A stretch of 64,000 nucleotides of DNA from Coturnix japonica (GCF_001577835.2 NC_029518.1:55654894-55718893); one strand, 5' to 3'; counted from the first letter of the stretch, positions 26,901 to 41,010 are shown. Numbers and translations: made by a program. The notes: generated by a model from the letters alone, not told the origin.

Positions 26901-28604
26901 GAAGCTGTGCGTGTTCTCCGCGAAGTGCTGCCTTGGGGACAGTGTAGCAAGTTCTGTGTGTGAATGGTTGCGTTCCAGTGAAAACACGAAAGTTAAGACC
27001 TGGCTTATTAGGGTGTGAGGAGGAACCATCCCGCTCTGAACAACCGCTTGCGTGAAATTGTGTCACAGTACGCAGGCATTGAAAGCTTCTTGAATGATCT
27101 CGAAATTTTAGACATTGATTTTGACATAGTTCTTATGTCATTCCAAACGACTCCAGACTATTCACCCTGAAATCCCTTTTCAGAAGTCTCATTACAACTG
27201 GTGCAAATCTACCTGAGCCCTTATCCTTCCATTTACCTCCAGCCGAAGGATGAGCGACTCCCACATAGGTTTTCCATGTATACCTGATACTCAGGACTAT
27301 ACAGATTCAGCTAAAGATGAGTATTGCATCTGGGTTTTTCAGTGCTTACCCTACAAAATACATCAAGCTTTTTTATCATCATTATATATAATAACAATTA
27401 AAAGCAGTGGAAAAGTTAGAATTTTATCTATTTTTAAATTGGGGTTCTGAACCTCAAATCCCCCTTTTATTACTGTCTTCATTTTTCTAGTGTGAACAAG
27501 AATGGCTGGTATTCGTTTTCAAGATTTTTATCCATATTATTACAGCAACTCAGTTTACAATGGGAGCTTTAAACACCCGATAACTCAGTGGGTGGTTTAA
27601 AATTGGTTGATTATCTTGCATTTTCATCAGACCTTTCCAAATATACCCTCAAAATATAAGAGCTCCGGTTTGGAGTCATGCCATTGCACTCTCTAGAATG
27701 TTTTTTCCTAGGATATAATTTACTACATCTCCTTTAATGATTAGTCACTTTGTCATTTATTTTATTATTGGGTCATAAGGTTTGATATCTACAAAACAAA
27801 ACAAAACCCAACAAAATAAACAACAACAAAAAAACCCTAATGACTACTATTTTTAGCTTAATTATGGAAATAAATGGTAGATGTCTTTCATTTTCTGAAT
27901 TAGAAAAGATTTACTGAGACACTGCAATTATTTGCCCATGAAGGCAATATTTATGCTGCTGACTTGTATTCAGCAGCCCATTCTTGCTGCAGGAATGGGA
28001 AGTCAGTGTGCTGTTCATCTCCAGTGTCACCTCCATTTTTTACAAGGATGCATGAGGAAAGAGAAGAAGACTAGGCCCAACTGTGCATTTCTCCACTACA
28101 GGTATTTGCGCCAAAATACAGGATTTATGGATTTAACTTGCCAACATAATCTGAAGGCCTTGACATCTTTGTAGAGCATCTGGATGTTTTCAGGGAGAAA
28201 ACCCAACTATTGCTTCAGACTGATGTGGGAATGCTTCTTGAGGTGACGCTCACCTCTCCTCATGCAGCCCAGGTCTACTGCATCCAGGCCGACTGGACAT
28301 GCATTGTTTGGTACGGAGGCCTTCAGACACCCAACCTGAATCAAACTCATGATGGGTGTCCAGAAGGTGCCAATAAATGAGATGGTTCCTATGAGGCAAA
28401 AGATTCTTAAAGGAACTGCAAGCTCCCAGTAAGAGAAAAATCCTTTCTGCAAAAGAGCAAGTCAGTGACCTCAGTGATATTCAGTAGTGAAGAGCAGGAA
28501 GGCCAATATCTGGGAGAGCTGGGATTCACTTATCAAAGGGGTGACCATTTGTACGGATAGTTTAAAATCTAGTAAAATAATGACAATACTTCCAACTGAT
28601 ACTG

Positions 28605-28685
28605 ACCCATTAGTCCAGGAGCTGGACTCAGTGATTCTTATGGGTATATTCTGACTCAGGTTATTCTGTGATTCTCTGATTGTGG
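28605..28685 (+). mobile_element. Short, diverged CR1 3' end
   Basis: It carries GAGCTGGACTCAGTGATTCT and ends in TTATTCTGTGATTCTCTGAT, the terminal octamer pattern of CR1. Only about 80 bp can be recognised. Confidence 0.65.
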
Positions 28686-29329
28686 TTTTCTGCTCTTGGC
28701 ATTCCTGGACACAGAACAATCCACTTAGAGACCTTCTCCACTGTAAATGGGTATTCCTTTGATACAGTTTCATTTTTTCCCTTCTTACAGCAAAATCGGT
28801 GTCACTTGAAAAACAGATTTTATACCTGAAAGCCTTGCTAAGAAAGTTTTGATGCAGCTCTGTGCAATTTCTATATACTTAGACATATGGAGGATTAGGA
28901 AAAATCCTAATGTATTTTAATAATATTCATTCCAAGCCTTTCTTTACATTGTTGGATATTTCTGGTAGGATACAATAGAAGATTAAATCCCAGATAGCCT
29001 TCTAATGAAATCGATTGTTATCATAAAAAAAAATCCAGTGAAGAAAATACTGTAGACTAATATTTTTTAATTCCAGTTGAGAAATCAGTGAAGAAGATTA
29101 TGCTGTTTGGTGATGCCTAGAAGCAGGAGATTGAATTCAGCGACCGAGATCCTTAGTAGTCCTTTGACCGTAACATGACATTTACAATTGCTGAGATGAG
29201 CAGTGTATCTATAAAGTCAAAATGAGACAAAAGCAAAATGCAGGATTGTTTGAGCCTCAGGGCTGCATACTAATACTGATTGCTTTTGTGAATTACCAAG
29301 GGTGAGTCTGTCTGAAGAAGAAAGTGTGA

Positions 29330-29780
29330 ATATGGTTTTACCACATGGCTAAGTTTAAGGACTGCAAAAAGGGCTTGTTTCCCTTCACCTGTGCCCAATT
29401 CTGGCTGCCTGTGCCTGACCCAGCAAGCTCAGGAGGCAGAATCAGTGGGTGAACATGCACATGGTCTCCTGGCAGACCTGGATTATTTTGCTCCTGGTGT
29501 GATGTCTGCACTGTGGTGGGCACTGGAAGAAGGGGATAGGTCCAACATCCTGCCACTGCACTGGATTAGCCATGACAAAAACCACCTGCACTGGGCCTTT
29601 CTTCTGAGCCATGGGTAGAGCTGTCCTCAGCAGGATTTTCATAGGATCTGAACAGCTACGAGACTGCCTACAGCAATGTATAAGAGCTTTAGGTGGCCTT
29701 TTAAGCTGGAGGCAGAGCCTTGCTTCAATAAAGGCTTCTGAACTCCCTTCTATTCTGGAGATTTGGCTTTAGGAAGATGA
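29330..29780 (+). mobile_element. Possible solo LTR, fossil
   Basis: A GC-richer island in AT-rich DNA has a TATA-like GTATAAGAG near 29677 followed about 50 bp on by CAATAAAGGC, the closely spaced pairing expected in an LTR. No internal retroviral region lies beside it. The ends were not resolved and I cannot name the family. It could also be unrelated sequence. Confidence 0.3.
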
Positions 29781-30149
29781 CATTTTGCCCTCATTGAAAG
29801 CATCATCTTTAGAGATTCAGAATAAATGAATATTTGTTGTTGAAAAAAAAAAAAAAAAGTGAAGGACTTAGAAGACTATAAATAAACTGGCAGAGCTGAA
29901 AAGAATAAGAGGCATTATCTGAAGCTAAAATAGCATTTTTCAAAAGTGGAAGTTGTGTGCAGACAAGGGAGTTTACATAGGACATAAACCCACGCAAAGT
30001 AGGGTATTAGGTTTAACACTATAAATGAAGAGTTCAAAGTATATTTTGCTAAAGACAAGTATCTTGATTACTAATAAAGCCCTTTCTTAGACCACGAGGA
30101 ACAGGAAGCTCTCTAAAGCTGGTAGATGAACAAGGAGTAGGATCTTGAA

Positions 30150-30570
30150 GGAGGTCATGGAAGAGAGAATAACTGAAGTCTTTGTTCACTACTAAAGAAC
30201 TCAGAGAGTATCGTATTCATACTTTCTACACAAAAATAAGGCCTGGAAAGTTATAGTGTCTTGAACAGTTGGAAGGAAAAAATAGCTCACATAAATTAAT
30301 AATAAGATCAACTAGCTGAAGCTATTCACCCAGAAGTCCCTATGGATGTCAGCTATCAATCAGCTGTTCAACTAACTGAAGGGTAAACTTACCACATAAA
30401 CAGATCTTGAAATCACACAAATAGAAGATACCAGATCTTCAACAAGGCTCCACAAGGTATTTACATTTGAGACAATCCATTAAAGAAACGTACAAAACAA
30501 CAGAATCAGTTGATGTGCAAGAAAATCTGAACTAATGGAGAGTATCAACCTGACATTTGTGGAACAAAGC
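30150..30570 (+). mobile_element. Possible ancient CR1/L3-like LINE remnant
   Basis: A degraded stretch that includes GAAGCTATTCACCCAGAAGT, similar in pattern to the CR1 reverse-transcriptase coding region (gatggcatccaccca...). No frame survives. This is a weak call from short similarity only. Confidence 0.25.
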
Positions 30571-31741
30571 CATGCCCCACTACCTACTATAAGTATCGTC
30601 ATATGTAGATGATCCAGTCAGCTTTTGTCAAGGTCTTTCAGGTAAGACCTATGAAGACTTTTATAAAGAAACCAAACTATCTTGAGAATAATAAGATTAA
30701 TAATCACTTATATACCCACCAAAGGATATTAAAGAAAACGGCCCAGGTGCAATGGAAGTAACACTAATGAGGTAAAACTAAACACAGAAATTCACATTTC
30801 CCATTCTTTATTAGTGTGAAGCCTCTAATAAAACATAAAACAATAAAAAAGTGACAATAGGCTTTGGAAACAGAAAAGGAAGTTCAGGTGTATCATCGGT
30901 GTCACAGCTCCCTGAGTCCTTGCCACCTGAAATTTGCCAACTTGCTCTTGGGCAAATAATGGACTCTGAATACATTCCAAAATATTCTTGGTGAGAGTGA
31001 TATTTGGAAAAGACATTTCAGTATGAATACTAGAATTTTTATTTTTAATGTACCAGAATACTCATTACAGTGCTGACAGCATGAGCAATGCATGGAGCCC
31101 CTTCTAGCTTGGACAGCACCATTATTCAAACTGGTAGCATTTTCTTCTTGCCCACGTTGATGAAAAATGGGAAACTGCTTCCAAAATATCTGCCTCCAGC
31201 AGCTTGCCTCCCATCAGTATAAATCAAGAGTTAACTGCTCAGAAGTTTAAAGGAGGTAAAGCAAAAATCTTGCAGCTGATTCATGAGATTACATATATGC
31301 ATCCAAATGTATGCCAGCTTCCAAATTCAGGCAGTGTAAAGCATCAGGCTTTACATCTTGTACTTATCCAAAGTGGAACTGATAACTATATACACATTTT
31401 GAATTAAAGCATTCTGAGGGCAAGGGAGGAGATTATTTTGCCTACATTCAGAAATGTCTGCTCCAAGAATCTGAAGCTGAGATGACAAAGCAAGGGTTTG
31501 ATCAGAGATTCTGCTTTTTCAGCCTGGAGTTGGCCCTGACGGGTTGTATGTGAGATGTGCCCTGCAGATATCCAGCTCTTGCCCATCCTTTCCTCATCTC
31601 CAGACTTCCACACACAGTCATAACAGGATTAAAGCATTTAAATAGCCTGGTTACAAAATTGTATTGAAATATAGATACTGATGCAAATCGCACAGCCTTT
31701 TGGCACTGTATGAATCATGCCAGGCTTAGAATGATTCTACA

Positions 31742-31996
31742 TTAATTCCAAGTGTGCTGCATTTCCATTTCCAAACTAGTTCTCTTTTGATATTCATACT
31801 GTGAGTTGACTTCATTTAGATTATTTTCTTTCTTCTCGCAATTTTCCTTTGCATCTATTAATGCTCTTGCCAAGTCTCTGTATACATAACTAATTTCCAA
31901 AGCTTCCCTCACCCTGTTCTGTGTTTGATGGTCAGTTCTTCCAGGGCACATAAACAACAGCAACCAGAAACTGAAATAAAGAAAGAGGAATCTCAT
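31742..31996 (-). other. Unrecognised 84-residue open frame with signal-peptide-like start
   Basis: The frame begins MRFLFLYFSFWLLLFMCPGR, which looks like a secretory signal, followed by a charged helical region (RVREALEISYVYRDLARALI, DAKENCEKKENNLNEVN). A pyrimidine-rich acceptor-like TTTCTTTATTTCAG and a donor-like AACAGGGTGAGG lie within it on the same strand, so it may instead hold a short exon. I recognise no family. Chance is quite possible. Confidence 0.2.
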
Positions 31997-32946
31997 GAGC
32001 TGATCATCACAACTAAATCCTTATTAGAATCAAAACAAAAATAATTGGGACAGGGTCTCTTCACATTCTAAGGTTGTTTGTCTGAGTTCCATATATACAT
32101 GCTGTTGACTCGAGTCCTACCATTTTGGCCACCCTCATTCCTTAGTGTGAAAAGCCTGCACAATTCTTTCAAGCCTGTTCCCATTTTCTGAGGCAATGTT
32201 AGTATTCCCTTGTGCCACCTCCTCTCCATGGACCAACAGTCTCACCAACAGCACACATACCAGGCAGATCTTCTATCAGAGAAACTGAGATGAAGGAAGG
32301 TAAGTCGCACTGGTGATACGATACTGCCACTGAGTATCACTCAGTGAGGGCTGGTATGATGAGTAGCCATAATCAGATGGTCCATTTTCAGATGATATAT
32401 AAACCACCTTTACCAAGTCACACATAAGTCTGGTGATTTTGGTCCCCATGGAGATTAACTGGCAATGCACGTACAACTCTGCAAGCTGCAGCAGCTGTCA
32501 CAAAGGCATTACATTTGAGTCTGACTCTTAGTACCAAAAATTACAAAAAAACTTGTGAAAAATACAGTGGTTCATAAATCCCAGTATTGCCTGCTGGGTG
32601 AAAAGTTCATTAAAAGTCACATTCAATTAACCAATGACTGTCACCGCCAGATGTGTATATCCTGAGGTAAAGTTAATATATGTCAGCAGCAGCCAAAACA
32701 ACAAGATAAATGGTGATTAGTACTTAGCTAATTGTTTTACAAAGCATCACTCTAAATAAAGAACTATCTCTGAAATACAAAGCTTAACCCTGAGAACTTA
32801 AGCTAACTGGGGTGAAAATATGAATCAAAGGGGGAAAAAAAAGAGGTAAAAAGACATAGTGAATTGGAATGTGTTTTTGGTCATTCTCCAGGCTGTTACC
32901 ATGCTTCATCTAGCTGGGGAGAAAATATCTTCTTTTCAGATCAATA

Positions 32947-33069
32947 AAGAGAAGAGAAGAGAAGAGAAGAGAAGAGAAGAGAAGAGAAGAGAAGAGAAGA
33001 GAAGAGAAGAGAAGAGAAGAGAAGAGAAGAGAAGAGAAGAGAAGAGAAGAGAAGAGAAGAGAAGAGAAG
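32947..33069. repeat. Pentanucleotide microsatellite (AGAGA)n, about 24 copies
   Basis: A perfect run of the five-base unit over about 123 bp. The KRREE repeat read in one frame is a by-product of the repeat, not a protein. Its purity suggests high polymorphism. Confidence 0.98.
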
Positions 33070-35994
33070 GACCCAAAATAGTTGAAATACAAAGGACAGT
33101 CTCCAGTTTTCTCACTTCAAAAGGAACAGGTTTTTACGACATTCCCCTCATCCCCTTCCATGTTTGCCTCTTCCAAGGATGTTTAAACCATCTCTCAAAC
33201 CAGGCCACATAACATGACTGTCACAAGCATGGGTTATTCAGCTTGCAGAACTGCAAGTAACAGGGGGACATCCCTTCTGCCTACACGAACATGAACACAA
33301 GGTGCAACATATGCAGCCTGACAGTAAGCACAGTCAGACAGTGCTCCTGTTATCAGGGATAACTTCAGCAGTAGGACCACTTTGCATAACATTGTAGGTC
33401 AGTCAGTTGCAACAAATAAGACCAGAATTGCTGCATGCCTGATTCTCTCCTGTAATCCTGAGATAACACATTCATTCATTCACTGATCAAATGATGCAAT
33501 AGGCTACAGTGATGTCTCTGTCAGGTCTTGTTTCTCATTTGATTTATAATGTATTTGATATCTCTATAACCATTTCACAACAGTGGTCTCTACTCTTTTT
33601 CTGGTGAATTTTGAAGCAAAGCAAGTAATACAACCTTTTTCAGCTATAGTTGTCGAGAGCTTTGGAACATGGCTCTTATCAGTCCAGTCCGTGCCAGTCC
33701 CATCTAAATAACCAGCCATGTCCAAGAGTCCAGCTTAACTTTTCTAGGCTCATCCTCTGATTTTGTTAACTACGGAGTACTCTTCAGCAGGTGTTGCATA
33801 AAGGAGCTGGAGATACAGAAACTTATAAAGCAGCCCCTCAGTGGTTCCAACAGCTAGAGGAGCAAAAAAGCTCTGGGATGCATTAATGACACACAAATCA
33901 GCAGAGAGAAAAAAGGCAGAAGAAACAACCACCATGAAGAGTTATATGCACGTCATCACAAGGTAAATTCAGAATCAGAGTAATGTGGACTAAAAAATTT
34001 TAAACAAAGATGACATTTACTTAACATGACTCATTTGGAGTCAAAATTTCAGAGAATAGAACATACTTGAATTTAAGTCCACATTTCAGAGGTAGAGATC
34101 ATTAAGTCAGAGGTGATGTAAAAAGACATTGTGCCTTCTTGGGGGTTACGTATTTTGTGGCTGCCTCCCTCTCCAGGGAAAGGGAATATGGATGCTGAAA
34201 AGCAGCAAAAGCAAGTCCAGAGAGGGGTGAAAGTACATTTTGTCTTAAAAGAAGGCAGAGATGTTTTATGAAAGAATGAATCAGCTGTTTGGAGTTGCAC
34301 CAAGTTAGCCTTACAAACAGACTGTTTCTATGCATTCACTATTCAGAAACCTGCAGTGAATCAGTGAATTAATTTCCTTTGGAAAACTTCTCAGTAATGT
34401 CTTGCCAACATTACTGGAGTATTAATCTTCATAATTCAGCTGTCGAGCAATGTGACTGATCACCTCTCATCTTATTCTTGCTCCTATATTAAATGATCTT
34501 AGCATTAAGAAGAGACCTTTTCTCCTAAAAAAAAAAAAAAAAAAGTCATAAAATTAATCTCAATTTTAAGCATCCTTGAAGATCAAAGTTCTTACTTTAT
34601 CAGTCTCAGCCACAATCATAATTACCTGAAAATGGCAGGAAAGCAAATATTTGGTTCTTTAGGAAACTTTTGCAGGGGAGCATAATTAGGGTATAGGAGA
34701 TGGTATTAGAAGATACAGGCTGACCCTCTTACATAACCTTGTGCAAGGCTCTCTGGGCTTCTGTAGAATGGAAATATTAATAATTGAGAAAATCATTAAT
34801 AGATGGATCACCATGGATCAGAGGTCCAAAACATTACACCAGGTAATGATGCCACAGAGGAAGAGATTAAGAATGAATATAACTGAGATTTGTATACTTC
34901 TGAGACAAGTAATTTGAACAGGACTCTAGCTGACCGAGAGATTATCAGAGAAGGACTGGGAAAAGAGATGAGCTTTCAGGAAGTAGAACTGAAATATTTT
35001 CCCCCTGCGGGTAATTAAAACATGGAAAGTCAAACCAAAACTACCAAAACAATTCCAAAAAAAAGCATTCAAATAAAAGTTGAATTAAGTCAGATGGTAC
35101 CAATTAGGAATGATATCTTCATACAGAACAAATGGATGGGAATATCTCCAATTTAATCATACATCATTGGAATGCCACAGCAGTGTCTTTGTTCACAGTC
35201 TTTCCATTATTGTAAGATTTAACAGTTCACACAAAAGTTTGATGACTCCAGAAATGATACACGTGGTCTCTCTGTAATTCAAACTTAGCACAAAGTTCCT
35301 GCTATGATAGCAGCAGAACAGAGCTTGCATAAACTTAAAATCATCACTATGTAAAAGACACACAGACTGAGAGGCTTTTTTTCCACACTCATAGTCCCTG
35401 AAGTATATGTTTCCTCTGAACATCCATTAGAAAAAAAGACTGGTTTGCAATATGCAGATGGCTAACCTTACAAATCAATAAAAATCTGAGGCAGTCATTG
35501 GTAAATGCATTTGCTGTTATTTAGAAGTTTATGCAATATTTACTCATTTGAATGTGCTTCTAAATGTAATAGGACACATATAATAGCTCATATAAATAGC
35601 TTTTCACCTATATGAGTGTGCATAAAATTTCTACTTATTTTGCTTTTACATGTTTACTAGATAGTAAGGAAATGCTACAAGTACCAGAATCTGAAAATAA
35701 CATATACAGTACCAAACATACAAAAATAAACGAAGCTAGATTAGGTGGGGTTGTTCAGATGCATATTCTTATTGCAGGTGGTTCTGTATTGATTACATAT
35801 TCATATTTCATCTAGGTTTTCTTTGCTGTCTTTCAGCAAGAATCAGCATTTGTACTGCTTATGTGAAAATGCTTGTTACTAAATTGAATGGTAGGAAAGT
35901 TACTCAGGCTATACCATAGTATCTGTCACTAGCTAAGCACTTAATGTTAAGAATCTATCATTGTAAATTCAATTGATAAAAATGGTATTTAAAA

Positions 35995-36017
35995 AACAAA
36001 CAAACAAACAAACAAAA
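35995..36017. repeat. (AAAC)n microsatellite
   Basis: About five AAAC units. A similar short (AAAC)n grading into (AAAT)n lies near 13600-13620. Confidence 0.9.
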
Positions 36018-36651
36018 CCTCACCATGGATTTAATGTATTTCTTTTGAGCCAATGTCTACATTTTACATACAAACACAGGCTGTACTGACTGTGAATGAA
36101 ACACCAGTGTCTGAGTGAATGAACAGGTCTTGGTTCCTTCTACCTGATCCAATTCTTCTGGCTGCTCTCCACTTTCATTCATTATCTAGTTTATGAAATA
36201 CATGCAAGAAAGAGCTCATCGCCTCCTGAAACACATCCCACTGCTACCCTGAAGCTCTGAGTCCTGTCAGGGTTTATCAGAGTTTAAAGCCCTCTCTCCT
36301 CCAACTCCTCTTTAAGCCAATGAGAATAACAGCTATGGATTAACTATCATCCTCTCACTGACTTCTTAGGGAAGCTTAGGGAACTAGATGTTAATCTGAA
36401 GCATGTAATTTAAGAAAGCATTAAGAAAGCTTTTGAGTGGCCTTCCCTTTGCATGAGATAAACGAGAGCTTTTCTTGGCCTCTAATTTGGCCAGGTTAAT
36501 GAGCACTGGATAGCGACCTTCAATATACCTCCAGAACCATTCAGCCCAGCACTATGTGGACCTCTCTCAATCAGTTAACACTCAGCTGACACTCACATCA
36601 CCCTGAAGCCACCCTGACATCTTTCACACTTGGTCTCTCAACTTCCAGCCC

Positions 36652-36678
<27 letters not shown>
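36652..36678. repeat. Poly-A tract of 27 bases
   Basis: An uninterrupted A run after CCAGCCC. No SINE or LINE body was recognised upstream, so its origin is unclear. Confidence 0.95.
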
Positions 36679-36682
<4 letters not shown>

Positions 36683-39531
36683 AACTTACTTACATTTTAT
36701 TCTTCCATATGGAGCACCAGGGCTGAAATCTGCCTCTGTTTTTGAGTAGACTGGATCTGACCCTTCTTATCTAGATAGCAGGTGGGAAGGCCTGTATGGC
36801 ATCTTTGTCACCAAGCTCTGATTCACTGCTAACTGCTGGCAGGAAATCTCTTTGTCTTTTATTAGACCTCTCACCTAATACAGGTTCACTTCACGGGCAC
36901 GAGCAAATGCTATTTGCAGCTTGGTCACCTTATGCCAAATTACTCAAAACAAGGAGCCAGGAGGCATTCTTGAAATTCTATGAGGCTGTTGAAAGGTATA
37001 GCGTCAATTCTCATGAGCAGACAAAACAGTCTCAAGTCAAAAAAGGGTTTTAAAAAAGTGAGAGAAGTGTTAGTGCCCTGGCATCCTTGTTGTTAAAATA
37101 ATAAGCTGTACCACTGAAGCCATATAAATTGGTTAAAAATTAAGAGTGAACAATTATGGCTTGCCAAGAGATCATCCTGATGGCTTAAGAGAATGAGAGG
37201 TCAGATCATCTGTTTAGAATGCAGACATAAATCTTTCCTCCTAAAAGTATTGCTTATGGGAGAAGGCTTTTGTATACATTAGAGCTCATCACTGTAAGTA
37301 GTCTCACTGGGAAATAATAGAGGGGTAGAATGCTCGTTTTTACAGAAGTTGACTTAAACAATTTTACTGCCTCTTTAACTCTTACACTCTCCCAAGTTGT
37401 TACCAATGCAGAGTTCATGTTGCAGTCCACCTCCTCCTTGTGTTCACTACTTCAGTGCTTTTAGCTGTGAGAGCTCCCCAAGGCCAGTCACGTCAAGGAC
37501 ACAAATCATTCTGGCCATGTCCTGTTCCTGCCAGCCTCCCAGAGCTCTGCAGAGGAGGCACACTCAACTCATCGGACTGCAGAAGCAATGTTCTTTTCCC
37601 CAAAATGTTCTAAAACTGACATGAATGATGTATTTCTGCACTGCCCCCAACACTGTACTGCAATAATTAAAACAAAGGACAATAAGGGCTCAAATGTTGT
37701 GAGTTTAATACCCCTTCATAAAACAGGTTACTGATGTGAAAATTATTGATCTACTTCTAAATAAAATTATTATATTACATAAAGAAGAGACCTTTTTATC
37801 ATCAGAAAGAGCAAAATACAGATACTTTTTATTCCTCAGAGTAAATTTCTATACTTAGCTAAGAATATCAGAAAGGCTGCTCAAGGTCAGAGTAAAATTT
37901 TCTTTGCCTGGTATTATATTCTTTATAGAGGCCAATCGCAAATGCTTCAGGAAAGAGCACAAGTGAAGGATGAGCAGGTGATGATAGCTTTGCCAGCCCA
38001 GTTCCAGCAATTACCATTTTAAGGATTTCCTGAATAGAGGTTGCGACTGGTCAATTATGTTTAATAGCCCTTGATAGATCTCGCTAGTAGCTATTAATCA
38101 AAAAAAAGAAGCCTCTTTTGTCATTTCATAACTGATTAGTTTCTTCTAACGCTTTTCCTGAGGACCTTGCATAAGGCATTTTAAAAATCCAGGTACTGCA
38201 TAAGCCAAATCACCCTTATTCACATGCTCACTAAGTTTTCAAAAGAATGCTATTAGATTTGTGAAGCATGTATTCCTCATAGACTGAGCTGTACAAGTGC
38301 TCCTGGAGACTTTGGAAAAAAATTTGTATCAGATCTGTTATCCTCTGTCTTCTGGGAGAGCCGCCAGAATCACTTAAATAACAGTCAGTGGTTCAGCAAA
38401 TCCGTAGCTTAATTTGTTTAAAACAACCAGTGAGCCTGATCCTGCCAATGTTATTAATTTCTTCAGTATTAACCATAGTGCCTGAAACATCAGTCTGCAG
38501 AAGGGTCCTCAGCTGTTGTTGTTTGTTACTGCAACAGGTAAGAGCTTTTATGGAGTAAATATTAAAATCTTACAGTTCTACTTACTCATATTTTAAGATT
38601 AGAGTATTACTGTTCCTCTCTGGCAAAAATTGTGCTTAACATAAGTACATAAGTGAGAGTAATATGTTCTCATTGACTCTGAGAACAAAAGGAAGATTAT
38701 TAACAGATTACTAACAGCTGGTGTATATTAGAATAGCTCCAATAACGTCTCCACAGGTGCAAAATAATCATTAAGATTTAAAAAGAAATTATTTTATCTG
38801 AAAAATAAATAAATTGATAAATCAGCCTTCTGTAACAATTCGAGTTTACATTTACATGTATCTTAAAGATTACTGAAAAAAAAAAAGCTTGCTCCAGTTA
38901 TCAACTGGTCCCAGATATTGCTATCTAGAAAACAGTATAGGAAGATGCTGGCTTGACTGCTATCTTCCTCTAATATAAGCTTTAACGACGAAGTTCAAAA
39001 TTCCGAGGTCATTAAGAATTAAACTTTCTCATTTAAAACTTGCCTATTAATCCCAAGCTAAAAATAACTACTTTTCTAAACCTACTTTTAGATTATTTGA
39101 CGTGTTTTAGTCAAAACAGAAGCAATTAACAAAAATGTTACAGTTTGCATAATTAAGCATGCTGCACACTGTATATAGAAAAATCACTATATTTTTAATT
39201 AATAGTAGTGCACATATCTCCATCAAATTCAGCGAAGACAGGTGACCCTGTGCCAGGTAAGGTTTTTGGCCCAGAGGTAGATTTCACTCATAGTTTAAGA
39301 GGGATTAATAAAAAAAAATCAGGAAAATAATTTGCCTCCAAATTAGCCACGATTAATAGAAATAAGTAAAAAAAAATAATAGCTGTGTATCTACTGTGTT
39401 GAAATGAAAAGGAAGGTGAAAACAAATTCACATGAAGTGCAGCTATAGATACATAAAGATCCAATGTAGTTCATTTCAAGTAACATATTAATAGAAATAC
39501 ATGCATGCATTTATTTGTCCATGTGTTTGCA

Positions 39532-39673
39532 TATATATATATACATCACATACTTGTGTGCAACATGCAAATGTGTAAATGCACATATACATATTTATAT
39601 ATATACACATATAGGTGGAATATATATATATACACATATATGTATATGTGTATATATATATGTATATATATAT
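39532..39673. repeat. AT/CA-rich compound microsatellite
   Basis: Interspersed runs of TATATA, CACATATA and GTATAT over about 140 bp. The open frames here (YIYIYTY-like) are repeat artefacts. Confidence 0.95.
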
Positions 39674-40305
39674 CTCATAGGATAATTTGCGCACAGAACC
39701 ATGGATGTCACAGTGCTGAACTAGTTTTTACTAAATCCTCTCAGAATAAAAGATGAGGAAACCTGAAAAGGGGAAAAAAAAAAAAAAATCCAGTAAAGAG
39801 AAGCATGTTGCCACCCACCTCCTCTGCTGTTCTCCAGCCAGCTGGAAGGTGTAGGAGAACTGACAGTTCAGAGGCTTTGCACATGCCTGTACATGATAAG
39901 ATGTACCAGCTCCTTAGTGTTGTCAACACAGCTGGTGGTTGCTCGCCTTCACCCAAACCCATAGACTCTCAGTGTTACACGAAGAATCAAAGAAATATTT
40001 CTATCTGAGTTGTCATACTCACATTGCAAAGCCTGGGGGCAGAAGCAGGACTGGAGCTGGGTCCCTTCCTCCCCACAGGAACGTGGGAACATGGACAAGG
40101 TTGGCATCACCGAAGAGTTCACAGCCTTGTGCCAGAACAGCCTGATGCTCCATCAAAGGAGAAGCAGTTCATGTTGCTAAACTGGGAGATACAATTCAAA
40201 TAAAGCTTCCAGCTGACTGACTCTATATGCCAAAAACATAATATCTTGTGATGCAAGAAAGATGCACAGTTTTCAAAGCATTTGAGCACTCTGTTCTTAT
40301 TAGGA

Positions 40306-40337
40306 TGCTGATTAGTGGTTGTGCTGATTAGTGGTTG
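40306..40337. repeat. 16-bp perfect tandem duplication
   Basis: TGCTGATTAGTGGTTG occurs twice head to tail with no mismatch, which implies a recent slippage or duplication event. Confidence 0.95.
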
Positions 40338-40991
40338 TGCATAGACAGAGCACAGGGCACCAGAGAAACTGCAGCATGGCAGTATATATGCAGGCAAGCC
40401 TAGATCCCTCCAACTTGTGGTGAAAGCTGTCTACAGTGAACACAGTAAGACCACATCTCCAATCACCGAGACTTGCAAACAGAGCCAACCCAATGTGCTG
40501 CCAGATCCATGTCCTTAGATCGTCTCAGACACCCACTGGAATTCTCCAGTACACAGGATAGGATGATTTTGGAGAAATAAATGGATCCAGGTATTCTAAA
40601 AGTTAACTGACTAACAAAAAAAAAAACAGGAAAAATTAATTCCTTGATGAATTCCATAGAACTCTTTAGATTTATTCTCAGTTTGAATAATACGAATGCA
40701 AAGATTCCCATCGTTGGATCATTGGGAAAGATGGGAATAGACAGAAAATTGTCAGTGTTGGGCGGCAAGTGCATCTGTCACGCAATGGTAAAAGGCACAG
40801 TGCTAGCAGCAGTGTACAAGCAGTGCTCATTATTTTAAAACACTGAATCTTACTATGCTGCTCAAATTGAAGGTGTTCTATTACAAATGTTCTTGTATTT
40901 TCCTGTTAAGAAGATAAAGCACTATGTTGTGTTGAGGAGCTGTCTTGTTAATTTACACTTGGAGAGCATTTTTTTTGGGTGTGGGAGAGGG

Positions 40992-41010
40992 TATATATAT
41001 ATATATATAT
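40992..41010. repeat. (TA)n microsatellite
   Basis: A perfect TA run of about nine copies followed by GTATAT. Confidence 0.95.

Noticed and set aside
26459-27066. Several long arginine/proline/glycine-rich frames on both strands
   Set aside because: They come from the high GC content of the CpG island, which has few stop codons. None shows a domain.
28207-28452. 81-residue minus-strand frame with a hydrophobic stretch
   Set aside because: No family was recognised and there are no supporting splice or promoter signals. Chance hydrophobic frames are common in AT-rich DNA.
32859-33212. Open frame with a KRREE repeat
   Set aside because: The repeat is just the translation of the AGAGA microsatellite. 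It is also open on the other strand as LLFSS repeats.
39488-39756. Tyrosine/isoleucine-rich frames
   Set aside because: They are translations of the TA/CA microsatellite.
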